NCBI GenBank assembly: GCA_964453035.1
Contig: CAYVOX010000016.1
Coordinates: 1-36,781 of the forward strand
Reading direction: 5' to 3'
DNA from: CAYVOX01 sp964453035
Lineage (GTDB): Bacteria > Chloroflexota > Anaerolineae > Anaerolineales > Anaerolineaceae
Length of the DNA: 36,781 nucleotides
The notes beneath the pieces were generated by a model. It was not told where the DNA came from and searched no databases. It saw only the letters and a list, made by a program, of their open reading frames with translations. Shown here in pieces: positions 1 through 8,175 of the stretch. Position numbers and translations under genes: made by a program. Position 1 is the stretch's first letter. Every line of letters starts with the position of its first letter.

Positions 1-1433
1 ACTATACGGAGGATAATCGCCGCTGGGTTGGTCAGCAGGTGCTTCAGCGCGAGCTGTATCACTCCCGCCGCACCTTCCGCTGGATGAAACGCTATATCAG
101 CCAGCGCAGCCCCATTAAAGTACTCCTGGAAGATAAAACCATCACCCCCTTTACCGCCGGGCGAGATTTTCTCTCCCTGGTGCTGCTGTTTGCCTCTCAG
201 CAACAAAACCTGGCGAACGAGGAAATTGCCCTCACCGTTCCCGTCGAATCGTTCGAGCACTACGAAGATTGGCTCACCTCCGTCTCGGAGGCTGCCGGAT
301 TATCACGCTTCCGACTGATTGACGAGCCCTCCGCCGCTGCCCTGGGGTATGGCGCTCACATTCAACCCGGTAACGTCTATATGATTTTCGACTTTGGCGG
401 CGGCACCATGCACGCATCGGTTGTTTTGGTCGAAGCTGAAATGAGCGCCGCCGCGGGTCGCCGTTGCCGCGTTCTGGGTAAAGCCGGCAAATATATCGGC
501 GGCTCCACCATTGACCAGTGGATTTTCCAGGAGGTTCTGGCGCGTAACGGAAGGCAGGATTATGAAGAATCCATCCGTGTTCTCTCAAACCAGCTTCTGG
601 TAGAGTGTGAACGCGCCAAAGAGATGCTCTCCATCAATCCAACCGCTGATGTTTGCGTTACCCACCCTACCAGCGGTGAAGCTCTCAACGCTGTCCTCTC
701 ACGCGATGATTTTGAAACCCTCCTTGACAGTCACGACCTCTTCACCGAAATTGGCCGCACCCTGCGCGCCGCCATCAACAGCAGCCGCGAACGCGGTTAC
801 GATGAGGATGCCATCCAGGCCGTTCTCATGGTTGGGGGTTCTTCCGCTATCCCTTCCGTCCAGCACACCCTGCGCCAGATGTTTGGCAAAGACCGCGTCT
901 TTTATGACCGCCCGCTGGATGCCGTTGCCCGCGGCGGTGCTGCCTTCATCGCCGGGGTAGATTTCTACGATCACATCCAGCACAATTACGCCATCCGCTA
1001 CGTCAACGCCCAAACCGGTGCTTACGACTACCGCCTGATAGTCAAACGCGGTACCGCCTACCCCTCGAAAGAGCCAGTTGCTCGCATGGTACTCAAAGCC
1101 GCCTTTGATGGTCAAACGCAGCTCGGCCTGGCAATTTTTGAGATAGGCGAACAAACCAGCCACTCCGATCCTGGCGTGGAACTTATTTTTGACCCCGGCG
1201 GTGCCGCCCGCATTGCCCAGGTGACGCCTCACGAGCAGGAGCAGCGCCGCCTGTTCTGGATGAACGAAAACCACCCCACCTTCCTCTCCGCCAATCCCCC
1301 TGCCCGGTTAGGCCAGCCGCGCTTTGAAGTCGAGTTTCGCATTGACGGCAACAAGCGCCTGACCTTTTCCGCCCGCGATCTCACTACCGGGCAGCTCACC
1401 CATCAGGACTATCCCGTTGTAAAATTAACCTGA
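1..1433 (+). CDS. Hsp70 (DnaK-like) family ATPase, 5' partial
   Basis: The reading frame is open from the first bases of the window (first full codon at 3), so the N-terminal phosphate-1 loop of the actin-like ATPase fold lies upstream. About 476 residues remain. Visible Hsp70/actin-fold signatures in order are IDEPSAAALGYG near base 320, the phosphate-2 motif DFGGGT near 390, GGSTIDQW near 500, and the adenosine motif VLMVGGSSAIPSVQ near 825. The C-terminal part (about 960-1433) is a beta-rich region much shorter than the DnaK substrate domain plus lid, so this is an Hsp70-like protein rather than DnaK itself. It ends 10 bases before a DUF1257 gene and heads a close-packed plus-strand cluster. 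An ATP-driven conformational or chaperone role is inferred from the family; its client is unknown. Confidence 0.9.
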   Translation, partial: YTEDNRRWVGQQVLQRELYHSRRTFRWMKRYISQRSPIKVLLEDKTITPFTAGRDFLSLVLLFASQQQNLANEEIALTVPVESFEHYEDWLTSVSEAAGLSRFRLIDEPSAAALGYGAHIQPGNVYMIFDFGGGTMHASVVLVEAEMSAAAGRRCRVLGKAGKYIGGSTIDQWIFQEVLARNGRQDYEESIRVLSNQLLVECERAKEMLSINPTADVCVTHPTSGEALNAVLSRDDFETLLDSHDLFTEIGRTLRAAINSSRERGYDEDAIQAVLMVGGSSAIPSVQHTLRQMFGKDRVFYDRPLDAVARGGAAFIAGVDFYDHIQHNYAIRYVNAQTGAYDYRLIVKRGTAYPSKEPVARMVLKAAFDGQTQLGLAIFEIGEQTSHSDPGVELIFDPGGAARIAQVTPHEQEQRRLFWMNENHPTFLSANPPARLGQPRFEVEFRIDGNKRLTFSARDLTTGQLTHQDYPVVKLT

Positions 1434-1443
1434 AGGAGGTTGT

Positions 1444-1824
1444 ATGTCTCACATCTCCCGCATCAAAACCCAGATGGTCGAGCGAGAGTTCCTTCTCAAA
1501 GCCATCTCAGATTTAGGCTATGCCTTCGAAGAGGGCGAACTGGAAATTGGCGGCTTTGGCACTGCCAGGGCTCAGGTAGAAATCAAGATCCCCTTGCGAC
1601 TGAGCAGTGATATCGGTTTCCGCAATACCCCTACCGGCTACGAAGTTGTGGCTGATTGGTGGGGCGTGCGCGGCGTCAAACGCGAAGAATTTACAAATAC
1701 CCTGCTCCAGCGCTATGCCTACCACGCCACCCGCGCCAGACTGGAAGCACAGGGCTTCACCCTTGTTGAAGAGGCCACCACCGAAACTGGTCAGATTCGT
1801 CTTGTTCTGCGCCGCGCTGCCTGA
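1444..1824 (+). CDS. DUF1257 (Ycf35-like) protein
   Basis: This 126-residue protein begins MSHISRIKTQ and runs through a LVKA-type helix (LLKAISDLGY). This is the pattern I associate with the DUF1257 family, which includes the algal plastid and cyanobacterial protein Ycf35. The family has no established biochemical function. A strong Shine-Dalgarno (AAGGAGG, about 1433-1439) precedes the ATG. There is no signal peptide and no membrane segment. It sits 10 bases after the Hsp70-like gene and 9 bases before a DUF2997 gene. DUF1257 and DUF2997 genes often travel together, which supports both assignments. The link to the neighbouring chaperone and radical SAM proteins is inferred from spacing only. 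Confidence 0.8.
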   Translation: MSHISRIKTQMVEREFLLKAISDLGYAFEEGELEIGGFGTARAQVEIKIPLRLSSDIGFRNTPTGYEVVADWWGVRGVKREEFTNTLLQRYAYHATRARLEAQGFTLVEEATTETGQIRLVLRRAA

Positions 1825-1833
1825 GAGGAAAAA

Positions 1834-2046
1834 ATGGACATCCAGGAAATTGAAATCACGATCGGCAAAGATGGAAAAGTGCGCCTGCATGTGCGCGGCG
1901 TCAAAGGTCTGGCCTGTCTCGAGTTGACTCAATCCGTCGAACAGGCTCTGGGCGGTATGGTTGAGTCGCGCGAGATGACCCCCGACTCCCTCGATGACAC
2001 CGGCAACCCCATTGACCAATCTCCGCGGCTAACTCAAAAAAACTAA
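1834..2046 (+). CDS. DUF2997 small protein
   Basis: This 70-residue acidic protein starts MDIQEIEITIGKDGKVRLHV and contains a conserved-looking GxxCLELTQ segment with a single cysteine. That matches the small DUF2997 family usually encoded beside DUF1257/Ycf35. AGAGGAAAAA just upstream of the ATG is a suitable ribosome binding site. It is separated from its neighbours by 9 and 3 bases, so it is almost certainly cotranscribed with them. Function is unknown. The protein is small enough to be a carrier or an adaptor, but the sequence does not show which, and it has no C-terminal GG of the ubiquitin-like type. Confidence 0.75.
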   Translation: MDIQEIEITIGKDGKVRLHVRGVKGLACLELTQSVEQALGGMVESREMTPDSLDDTGNPIDQSPRLTQKN

Positions 2047-2049
2047 CCC

Positions 2050-2619
2050 ATGCCTGCGTCGCATTTGCTTCGCCTTCATCACATCCAGAACCACAGCCTG
2101 GCCAACGGCCCCGGCGAGCGTATCGTCCTGTGGACTCAGGGTTGCACCCTGGCCTGTCCGGGCTGTTTCAACCCTCAAACCCACCATGTTGATGGTGGTT
2201 CGCTTTGGAGTGTGTATGATCTGGCTAAATTACTCCTTTCCGCTCCCGGTCATCCAGAAGGTCTGACCATCAGCGGTGGTGAGCCCCTACAGCAAAGCAT
2301 CCCCCTGCTGCAACTTCTGAAAATCATTCATAAGGCATCCACTCTCTCCATTATTCTTTTTACTGGCCTAACCTGGCCTGAGGTTCATAAAATCCCTCGT
2401 GCAATGGAGGTTCTGGCCAATTGCGATGTTCTCCTGGCCGGTCGCTACCTGAGCACCCACCATCTCGCTTCAGGGCTGCTCGGCTCTTCCAATAAAACCG
2501 TCCACTTCCTTACCAATCGCTATACCCAGGCCGACCTCGACGACATCCCACCCGCCGAGGTGTGGCTCTCCCCCGGTGGTAACCTCACGATAAGTGGGAT
2601 TGACCCTCTAAAACTGTAA
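2050..2619 (+). CDS. NrdG-like radical SAM / 4Fe-4S single-cluster protein
   Basis: This 189-residue protein carries the radical SAM cluster motif CX3CX2C as C32-TLA-C36-PG-C39, preceded by GPGERIVLWTQGC. It also has the SAM-binding GGE motif as TISGGEPLQQ near residue 75. Size and motifs resemble NrdG-type activating enzymes and the short 4Fe-4S single-cluster family. No anaerobic ribonucleotide reductase (nrdD) is adjacent, so activation of NrdD is not implied. It starts 3 bases after the DUF2997 stop and is followed 10 bases later by a WD40 protein. By inference it could activate or modify a partner encoded in this cluster by radical chemistry. The catalytic motif is seen directly; the substrate is unknown. 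Confidence 0.85.
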   Translation: MPASHLLRLHHIQNHSLANGPGERIVLWTQGCTLACPGCFNPQTHHVDGGSLWSVYDLAKLLLSAPGHPEGLTISGGEPLQQSIPLLQLLKIIHKASTLSIILFTGLTWPEVHKIPRAMEVLANCDVLLAGRYLSTHHLASGLLGSSNKTVHFLTNRYTQADLDDIPPAEVWLSPGGNLTISGIDPLKL

Positions 2620-2629
2620 GAATTTCACA

Positions 2630-4876
2630 ATGCTAACTACTGAACAATTCTCGCTTTTTGAACAGGCGCTCACCCAACCGCTAGGGCAATCCTTCCGGGC
2701 AGCCGAGCAAGAAGTCCTGATCCATAAAGGTATTCTGCTCTCGCTTTATCAGGAGAGAAATGCCAGGGCGATCTCCATCCTCATTCACGCGGCTCATTCC
2801 TCGCCCCATCCGTCCATCTGCTCTTCCAGCGTAGCATTGCTGGTAGAATTGGCTCAAAAACATCACGCTGATGCGCTTGAGGGACTTTTTGACCTCGCCA
2901 TTGATCATGATGTTCAAGAAGCCCTTACCCAGGTACGTTCTGCTTCGTTTCAATCCTCTCGAAATGCCACCCAGGCCATTTTCAACCTTTTTTCCGGTCG
3001 CTACCCTGAATATCGCCAGCTTGATCCGCACAACGCCATTCTGACAGATTTCTTCTTCAACCGCATGAATATCCACCTCCAGGAGCGGTTGCTTTCTGCA
3101 GCAATAAAAGCCAACCTTAGAGAATGGCTCATCCTGGTCAACGCCCTCCGTTCCACCCATCCCTCCGCCATTTCCGATTTAATTGCCGCCTTTGGACACT
3201 TTTCCATCGAACACCAGAAGCTGACCCTGCACTGGCTCAATCAATTCGCCCACCTAGAATCCCCTGCCTGGGAAGATGCCATCTGCCAGATTTTCATCCA
3301 GAACGAGTCATCGTTGGCACTGGATTTAGCGCGCCAGGAAAGCTTTTTCCCCTCATCTCCGATACAGGCTGCACTTTTCCACTTCCTCTCAGGGGATTGG
3401 AACAGCTACACTCAACTCGACTTCAATCATGCCCTCCTCATCCAGGCTTACGAAACCGCCTCCCACCCTGTCCGCAAGCGCATTCTGGAAATGAGTCGCC
3501 TTTCCGGTCGGCAGGAATGGATGACGGGGCTTTCATCGGCAGCACGCATCGTCTGGCTGGATGACCTCAACGACCCGGACTGGGAAATTACCCTCTCAAC
3601 GCTGCGCGCAGCTCAGCGCTTTGATGAGCTCTGGCGCCTGGCTCAACTGGCCCCTCCCTTGTGGAGCGCGCGCCTCATCACCGAGCTGGCAGCCGCGCAA
3701 TGGAAGCCACAATTTTCTTCCGAAGAATCCCACTGGCAGCGCCTGGTCACATCCTCCGCTTCCTGCCTGCAAAACAAGCCAAAAATCCAGCCCACTTCCG
3801 TCTGGCGCAGCCCCTCACCGGATACCACCTGCCTGGCTTTCTGCCCGCAGGCTGCGCTCATCGCTGCCGGCGGCAGTGACTCCTCCATCTACCTCTGGGA
3901 TGCAACTCCTTCTCACGGTTTGTTGACCCGCCTGGGCAGCCCGGTCGCTCAGGCGCGTGCCGCCGCCTTTAGCCCGGATGGTGAATACCTGGTGGTCGCC
4001 TCAGGTGATCACGCGCTGCGTACTTACCGCCTCAAGGATGCCAAGCTGATCAAAACCATGGAAGGTCACAGCGCCCTGGTGCGCAACCTCGTGTTCACCC
4101 CGGATGGCCGCGCCGTCATCAGCGCCAGTTTCGATGGTACACTGCGCGCCTGGCGGTTTCCCCAGGGTCAGTTACTCAACACCATCGACCTGGGTAAAAC
4201 GGAAATCTTCAGCCTGGCGCTCAGCCCAGATGGTCTCATCCTTCTCCACGCCGGCTCCGACCCGACCGTCACAGCGCGCACTTGGCCTGGCGCAGACCTC
4301 CTCTTCCGCCTGGTTGGTCATGAAGATACCGTCACCAACCTTACTGCCGCCCCCGGGGGGCAGGTGGCAGCCAGTGCCTCGCGTGACAGGCAAATTATCG
4401 TCTGGAACTACCTTGCTGGCCGCAGGCTTTCTCAATTCAATAGCGGAGAAGACCTCACCACCCAGCTCTCATTTCACCCCGTTCGCCCCGTTCTGCTCGT
4501 CGGCAGCCTGCAGGGCTTCTTCACCATTCGTTCCATCACCACCGGTGCTTCCCTGGCTCAAGTCAGAGGCCACACCTCCGCGGTCACCGGCCTGGCAACC
4601 GATCCGTCTGGCTCGTGTATTTTCACCTCCAGTCAGGATGGCGTGCTCTGCCAGTGGGATCTGCGCGTTTTCATGGCGGTTTACCAGTCCCAGTCTAGCT
4701 CCCACCTGGATCAAACCGCCCTCTCTGCGCTTCAAAAAGCCGTCCAGCCCGGTTCTGCCGATCATAATTGGCTCTCCTTCATGCTCGACCTGCTCCGCTG
4801 GCGCCAGCAATTTGATATCCAGATCGATGAATCCCCTCACATTCTACCCGTCGGCGAATTCGATATTCAACTTTAG
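2630..4876 (+). CDS. Helical-repeat plus seven-bladed WD40 propeller protein
   Basis: This 748-residue cytoplasmic-looking protein has no signal peptide. Residues about 1-385 are helix-rich with a HEAT- or TPR-like feel (many Leu/Ala-rich segments punctuated by HP and WL). Residues about 390-680 contain seven WD-type blades, whose closing motifs read IYLWD, LRTYR, LRAWR, TARTW, IIVWN, FTIRS and LCQWD. Seven blades would close one propeller. Each full blade shows the FSPDG-like turn (FSPDGEYL, FTPDGRAV, LSPDGLIL). A roughly 65-residue helical tail follows. Such proteins are usually scaffolds or sensors. It is the fifth gene of the cluster starting with the Hsp70-like ATPase and probably brings partners together; no enzymatic motif is seen. 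Confidence 0.85.
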   Translation: MLTTEQFSLFEQALTQPLGQSFRAAEQEVLIHKGILLSLYQERNARAISILIHAAHSSPHPSICSSSVALLVELAQKHHADALEGLFDLAIDHDVQEALTQVRSASFQSSRNATQAIFNLFSGRYPEYRQLDPHNAILTDFFFNRMNIHLQERLLSAAIKANLREWLILVNALRSTHPSAISDLIAAFGHFSIEHQKLTLHWLNQFAHLESPAWEDAICQIFIQNESSLALDLARQESFFPSSPIQAALFHFLSGDWNSYTQLDFNHALLIQAYETASHPVRKRILEMSRLSGRQEWMTGLSSAARIVWLDDLNDPDWEITLSTLRAAQRFDELWRLAQLAPPLWSARLITELAAAQWKPQFSSEESHWQRLVTSSASCLQNKPKIQPTSVWRSPSPDTTCLAFCPQAALIAAGGSDSSIYLWDATPSHGLLTRLGSPVAQARAAAFSPDGEYLVVASGDHALRTYRLKDAKLIKTMEGHSALVRNLVFTPDGRAVISASFDGTLRAWRFPQGQLLNTIDLGKTEIFSLALSPDGLILLHAGSDPTVTARTWPGADLLFRLVGHEDTVTNLTAAPGGQVAASASRDRQIIVWNYLAGRRLSQFNSGEDLTTQLSFHPVRPVLLVGSLQGFFTIRSITTGASLAQVRGHTSAVTGLATDPSGSCIFTSSQDGVLCQWDLRVFMAVYQSQSSSHLDQTALSALQKAVQPGSADHNWLSFMLDLLRWRQQFDIQIDESPHILPVGEFDIQL

Positions 4877-4921
4877 GTGTAAAATAAAAAAAATCCTTAA
4901 ACTCTTCCCCACGAGGCTTAT

Positions 4922-6202
4922 TTGATCAGGCGCATCATCCGCTGGGTTACCACGCCCCAGAGTTCACCGCTTATTGATAAACGAAATTTCCAGCTGGTTC
5001 AGCTGGACGCATTAGGAGTAGGCTTAAGCGCGGCTGCCAACGCCTTCCTGGCCGTTTTCCTCACCCGCCTGGGCGCCAGCACCTTCCAAATCAGCCTGCT
5101 CACCTCAATGCCTGCCATTGCTGGGTTAGCGTTGGTCATGGTTCTGGGAATGTTCATCCAGCGCCAGAAGAATCCCGCCCCCTGGTACAGCCGGGCGCGG
5201 TTAATGGTTCAACTGTGTTACATGATTACCGGCCTGGTGCCCTTCTTCTTTGTGGGTGAGGATAAAGTTAACGCAGTTCTGATTGTCTGGGCTGTCGCCA
5301 CCATTCCTCAAACTATCCTGAATCTCACCTTCAACGTGGTCATGAACGCAATGGCCGGTCCGGAAGGCCGCTATGAGTTCATGACTCACCGCTGGACAGT
5401 TCTGGGCATCACCAACTCGGTGGTCACCTTCATCGTCGGCCAAATTCTGGCGGCTACCAGCTACGGTTTCCCCATCAATTACCAGGTCATGTTTATGGTG
5501 CTCTCGCTGGGCGGCGTGGCCAGTTTTGTTGCCACCACCAACTTCATCGTCCCCGATAATCCCCCCCGCGTCAAGACAACGCAAAAATTATCCAAACGTA
5601 TTCAATCCACCATAAAATTATTGGTTCGACAGCAAGGTTTTTTTGCTTTTGTCTCAAAACGCTTTGTCTTCATGTTCGGTATCACCATCACCGGCCCGCT
5701 TTTTCCCCTCTATTTTGTCCGCACTGCCAACATGCAGGATAGCTGGATAGCAGCCATCACTACCGCAACCTCAGCCGTCCTGATTATCAGTTACTTCATC
5801 TGGACGCGCCAGGTACACAGGCGTGGTTCGCGCTTTGTGTTGGTCGGCACAACGCTGGGTTTGTCGCTTTACCCCATCCTGGTCTCGATGACCATCGAAC
5901 CCTGGTTGATTGTAATCTACGCTGGTCTGGCAGGGCTCTTCCAGGGCGGCCTGGATCTGGTTTTCTTTGATGAGTTAATGAAAACAGTCCCGGTCGAAGA
6001 AGCTGCCACATTCATTTCCTTTGCCCAGGGACTGAATTATCTATCCAGCATCCTTGCTCCAATTTTAGCGTCCTATCTCGCCGATACGGTCGGCATCGGA
6101 ACAGCCCTGGTCATCGCCGGGATCATCCGCCTGGCAGGTTTTGGGCTCTTCATGCTCAAGCCCCCCACTGCCGTTGTGCCAGAGCCCGCTGAGGTGAACT
6201 AA
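4922..6202 (+). CDS. MFS transporter
   Basis: This 426-residue integral membrane protein has about 10-12 hydrophobic segments spread over the whole length and a cytoplasmic linker near residues 215-235 (KTTQKLSKRIQ), as in major facilitator superfamily carriers. The start is TTG. GAGG at 4913-4916 lies five bases upstream, and no ATG in frame fits better. Closely related-looking proteins are usually annotated only as MFS transporter, so the substrate is not predictable. It lies 45 bases after the WD40 gene on the same strand and may be cotranscribed, but the gap is wider than elsewhere in the cluster. It converges with gyrB, leaving 29 bases between stops. Confidence 0.85.
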   Translation: MIRRIIRWVTTPQSSPLIDKRNFQLVQLDALGVGLSAAANAFLAVFLTRLGASTFQISLLTSMPAIAGLALVMVLGMFIQRQKNPAPWYSRARLMVQLCYMITGLVPFFFVGEDKVNAVLIVWAVATIPQTILNLTFNVVMNAMAGPEGRYEFMTHRWTVLGITNSVVTFIVGQILAATSYGFPINYQVMFMVLSLGGVASFVATTNFIVPDNPPRVKTTQKLSKRIQSTIKLLVRQQGFFAFVSKRFVFMFGITITGPLFPLYFVRTANMQDSWIAAITTATSAVLIISYFIWTRQVHRRGSRFVLVGTTLGLSLYPILVSMTIEPWLIVIYAGLAGLFQGGLDLVFFDELMKTVPVEEAATFISFAQGLNYLSSILAPILASYLADTVGIGTALVIAGIIRLAGFGLFMLKPPTAVVPEPAEVN

Positions 6203-6231
6203 ACCCAGACCCGAACTAACCGGTCGCCAGC

Positions 6232-8145
6232 CTACACGTCCAGGTTGCGCACATCACGCGCGTGCGTCTGGATGAAGCGCGTCCGGGGTGGAACAGCTTC
6301 CCCCATCAGCATATCAAACGTCCGGTCTGCCACGGCAGCATCATCCACCGTCACCAACAACAGCGTCCGGTTGGTGGGATTCATCGTCGTATCCCACAGC
6401 TGTTGAGGATTCATCTCGCCCAGCCCTTTATAACGCGACATGCCCACTTTATCAGCGGCAACGCCCCACTCTTTCAAGATTCTATCTCGGTCAACCTCAG
6501 TGTAAGCATATTTCACCTGGTTTTTATGGGCCAACCGGAAAAGCGGCGGCTGGGCAATATACAGGTGACCATCCTCGATTAACGATTGCATATACCGGAA
6601 GAAAAACGTCAACAACAGGGTGCGGATGTGGCTGCCATCGACATCAGCATCTGTCATGATGATGATGCGCCCGTACCGTAAATTGGTGAGGTCAAAATTG
6701 TCACCGATTCCGGTTCCAATCGCTGAAATCAATGCCTTGACCTCGTTGTTCCCCAGGATTTTATCCAGCCGCGCTCGTTCCGTATTCAAGATTTTTCCAC
6801 GCAGCGGCAAAATCGCCTGGAAGTGCCGGTCTCGCCCCTGTTTGGCTGAACCGCCCGCGCTATCACCTTCCACGATGTAGAGTTCAGTCTTGCTTGAATC
6901 ACGCTCCGAGCAATCTGCCAACTTACCTGGCAGCGTCAGGCTTTCCAAAGCCGACTTACGGATGACCAGGTCACGCGCTTTCTTGGCTGCGTCGCGTGCT
7001 CGGGCGGAGGTCAAGCATTTGCTCACAATAGACTTTGCCGCCTGGGGATTTTCCTCCAGGAATGTGGAGAATGCCTCGCTGACGACCTGCTGCACGTTCA
7101 ACTGAACTTCTGCGTTCATCAGCTTCACTTTGGTCTGGCTTTCAAATTGCGGGTCGGGGTGCTTGACGCTCACAATCGCGGTCATCCCCTCGCGGATGTC
7201 GTCGCCGTTGAAATTCGCATCCGCTTCCTTTAAAAGACCTGCGCGCCGCGCATAATCGTTTATCGCCCTTGTGGAAGCCGTCCGCAGCCCGGTCAGGTGC
7301 GTTCCACCGTCAATTGTATTGATGGTATTGGCAAATGAATAGACCGATTCAGCGTAAGCATCTGTATATTGGATGGCTACTTCAATCCCGATGTTATCCA
7401 CGTTCTTCTCAACGTAAAAAACCGGGTGAACCACCTGCCGGTTGCGATTCAGGAATTTCACAAACGAGATGATCCCACCCTCAAAGTAAAAGGTCATCTC
7501 GCGGAATGAACGTTCGTCAACCAGCCGGATTTGCACCTTACGCGTCACAAACGCCATCTCTCTGAAGCGCTGCGCCAGGGTCTCAAAGCGGTAATCGAGC
7601 TCGCCCTTAAAAATCTGGGTGTCAAACCGGAAGGTCGTTTTGGTGCCGGTTTTCTTGCTGTCGCATTTTCCAATAGGCTTCACAGCCTCCATTGGAATTC
7701 CGCGTTCATAGCGTTGGAAAAAAACCTGCCCCTCGCGGCTCACCTCAACTTCACACCACTCTGAAAGCGCATTAACCGCGGAAACGCCCACGCCGTGCAA
7801 CCCGCCTGAGACTTTATATCCCCCACCGCCAAATTTACCTCCCGCGTGCAGGATGGTCATCACCACTTCCAGCGCCGAGCGATGCTTCTCGGGGTGCAAA
7901 TCCACCGGGATACCCCGACCATTATCCTCAACCGTGACAGAGCTATCCGCATGGATGGTCACTTCAATGTGATCGCAAACCCCGGCCAGTGCCTCATCAA
8001 TCGAGTTATCCACAACCTCATAAACCAGGTGGTGCAAAGCCTTGATATCCGTACCGCCCACATACATGCCAGGTCGGCGCCGAACAGCCTCCAGGCCTTC
8101 CAGCACCGTAATATCTTTTGCGAAGTAACCGCCAGGTTGATCCAT
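6232..8145 (-). CDS. gyrB: DNA gyrase subunit B
   Basis: ATPase subunit of type II topoisomerase, which introduces negative supercoils together with GyrA (not in this window). The GHKL ATPase motifs are present: EVVDNSIDEAL, DNGRGIPVD and GGLHGVGVSAVNAL. The TOPRIM domain shows EGDSAGGSAKQGRDR and the metal-binding DADVDGSHIRTLL. The C-terminal YKGLGEMNPQQLWDTTMNP is typical of GyrB rather than ParE. Length (637 residues) is normal for the short GyrB class lacking the enterobacterial insert. I chose ATG at 8145 over the GTG at 8151 because GAGG sits five bases upstream of the ATG. The gene is solitary: upstream on the same strand is a membrane protein 30 bases away. Confidence 0.97.
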   Translation of the reverse strand: MDQPGGYFAKDITVLEGLEAVRRRPGMYVGGTDIKALHHLVYEVVDNSIDEALAGVCDHIEVTIHADSSVTVEDNGRGIPVDLHPEKHRSALEVVMTILHAGGKFGGGGYKVSGGLHGVGVSAVNALSEWCEVEVSREGQVFFQRYERGIPMEAVKPIGKCDSKKTGTKTTFRFDTQIFKGELDYRFETLAQRFREMAFVTRKVQIRLVDERSFREMTFYFEGGIISFVKFLNRNRQVVHPVFYVEKNVDNIGIEVAIQYTDAYAESVYSFANTINTIDGGTHLTGLRTASTRAINDYARRAGLLKEADANFNGDDIREGMTAIVSVKHPDPQFESQTKVKLMNAEVQLNVQQVVSEAFSTFLEENPQAAKSIVSKCLTSARARDAAKKARDLVIRKSALESLTLPGKLADCSERDSSKTELYIVEGDSAGGSAKQGRDRHFQAILPLRGKILNTERARLDKILGNNEVKALISAIGTGIGDNFDLTNLRYGRIIIMTDADVDGSHIRTLLLTFFFRYMQSLIEDGHLYIAQPPLFRLAHKNQVKYAYTEVDRDRILKEWGVAADKVGMSRYKGLGEMNPQQLWDTTMNPTNRTLLLVTVDDAAVADRTFDMLMGEAVPPRTRFIQTHARDVRNLDV

Positions 8146-8175
8146 TTCCACCTCAAAAATCCATAAGGATAAAAT

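Noticed and set aside
4104..4925. 273-codon plus-strand frame within the WD40 gene
   Set aside because: Out-of-frame shadow; the WD repeats are in the other frame and this one has no ribosome binding site.
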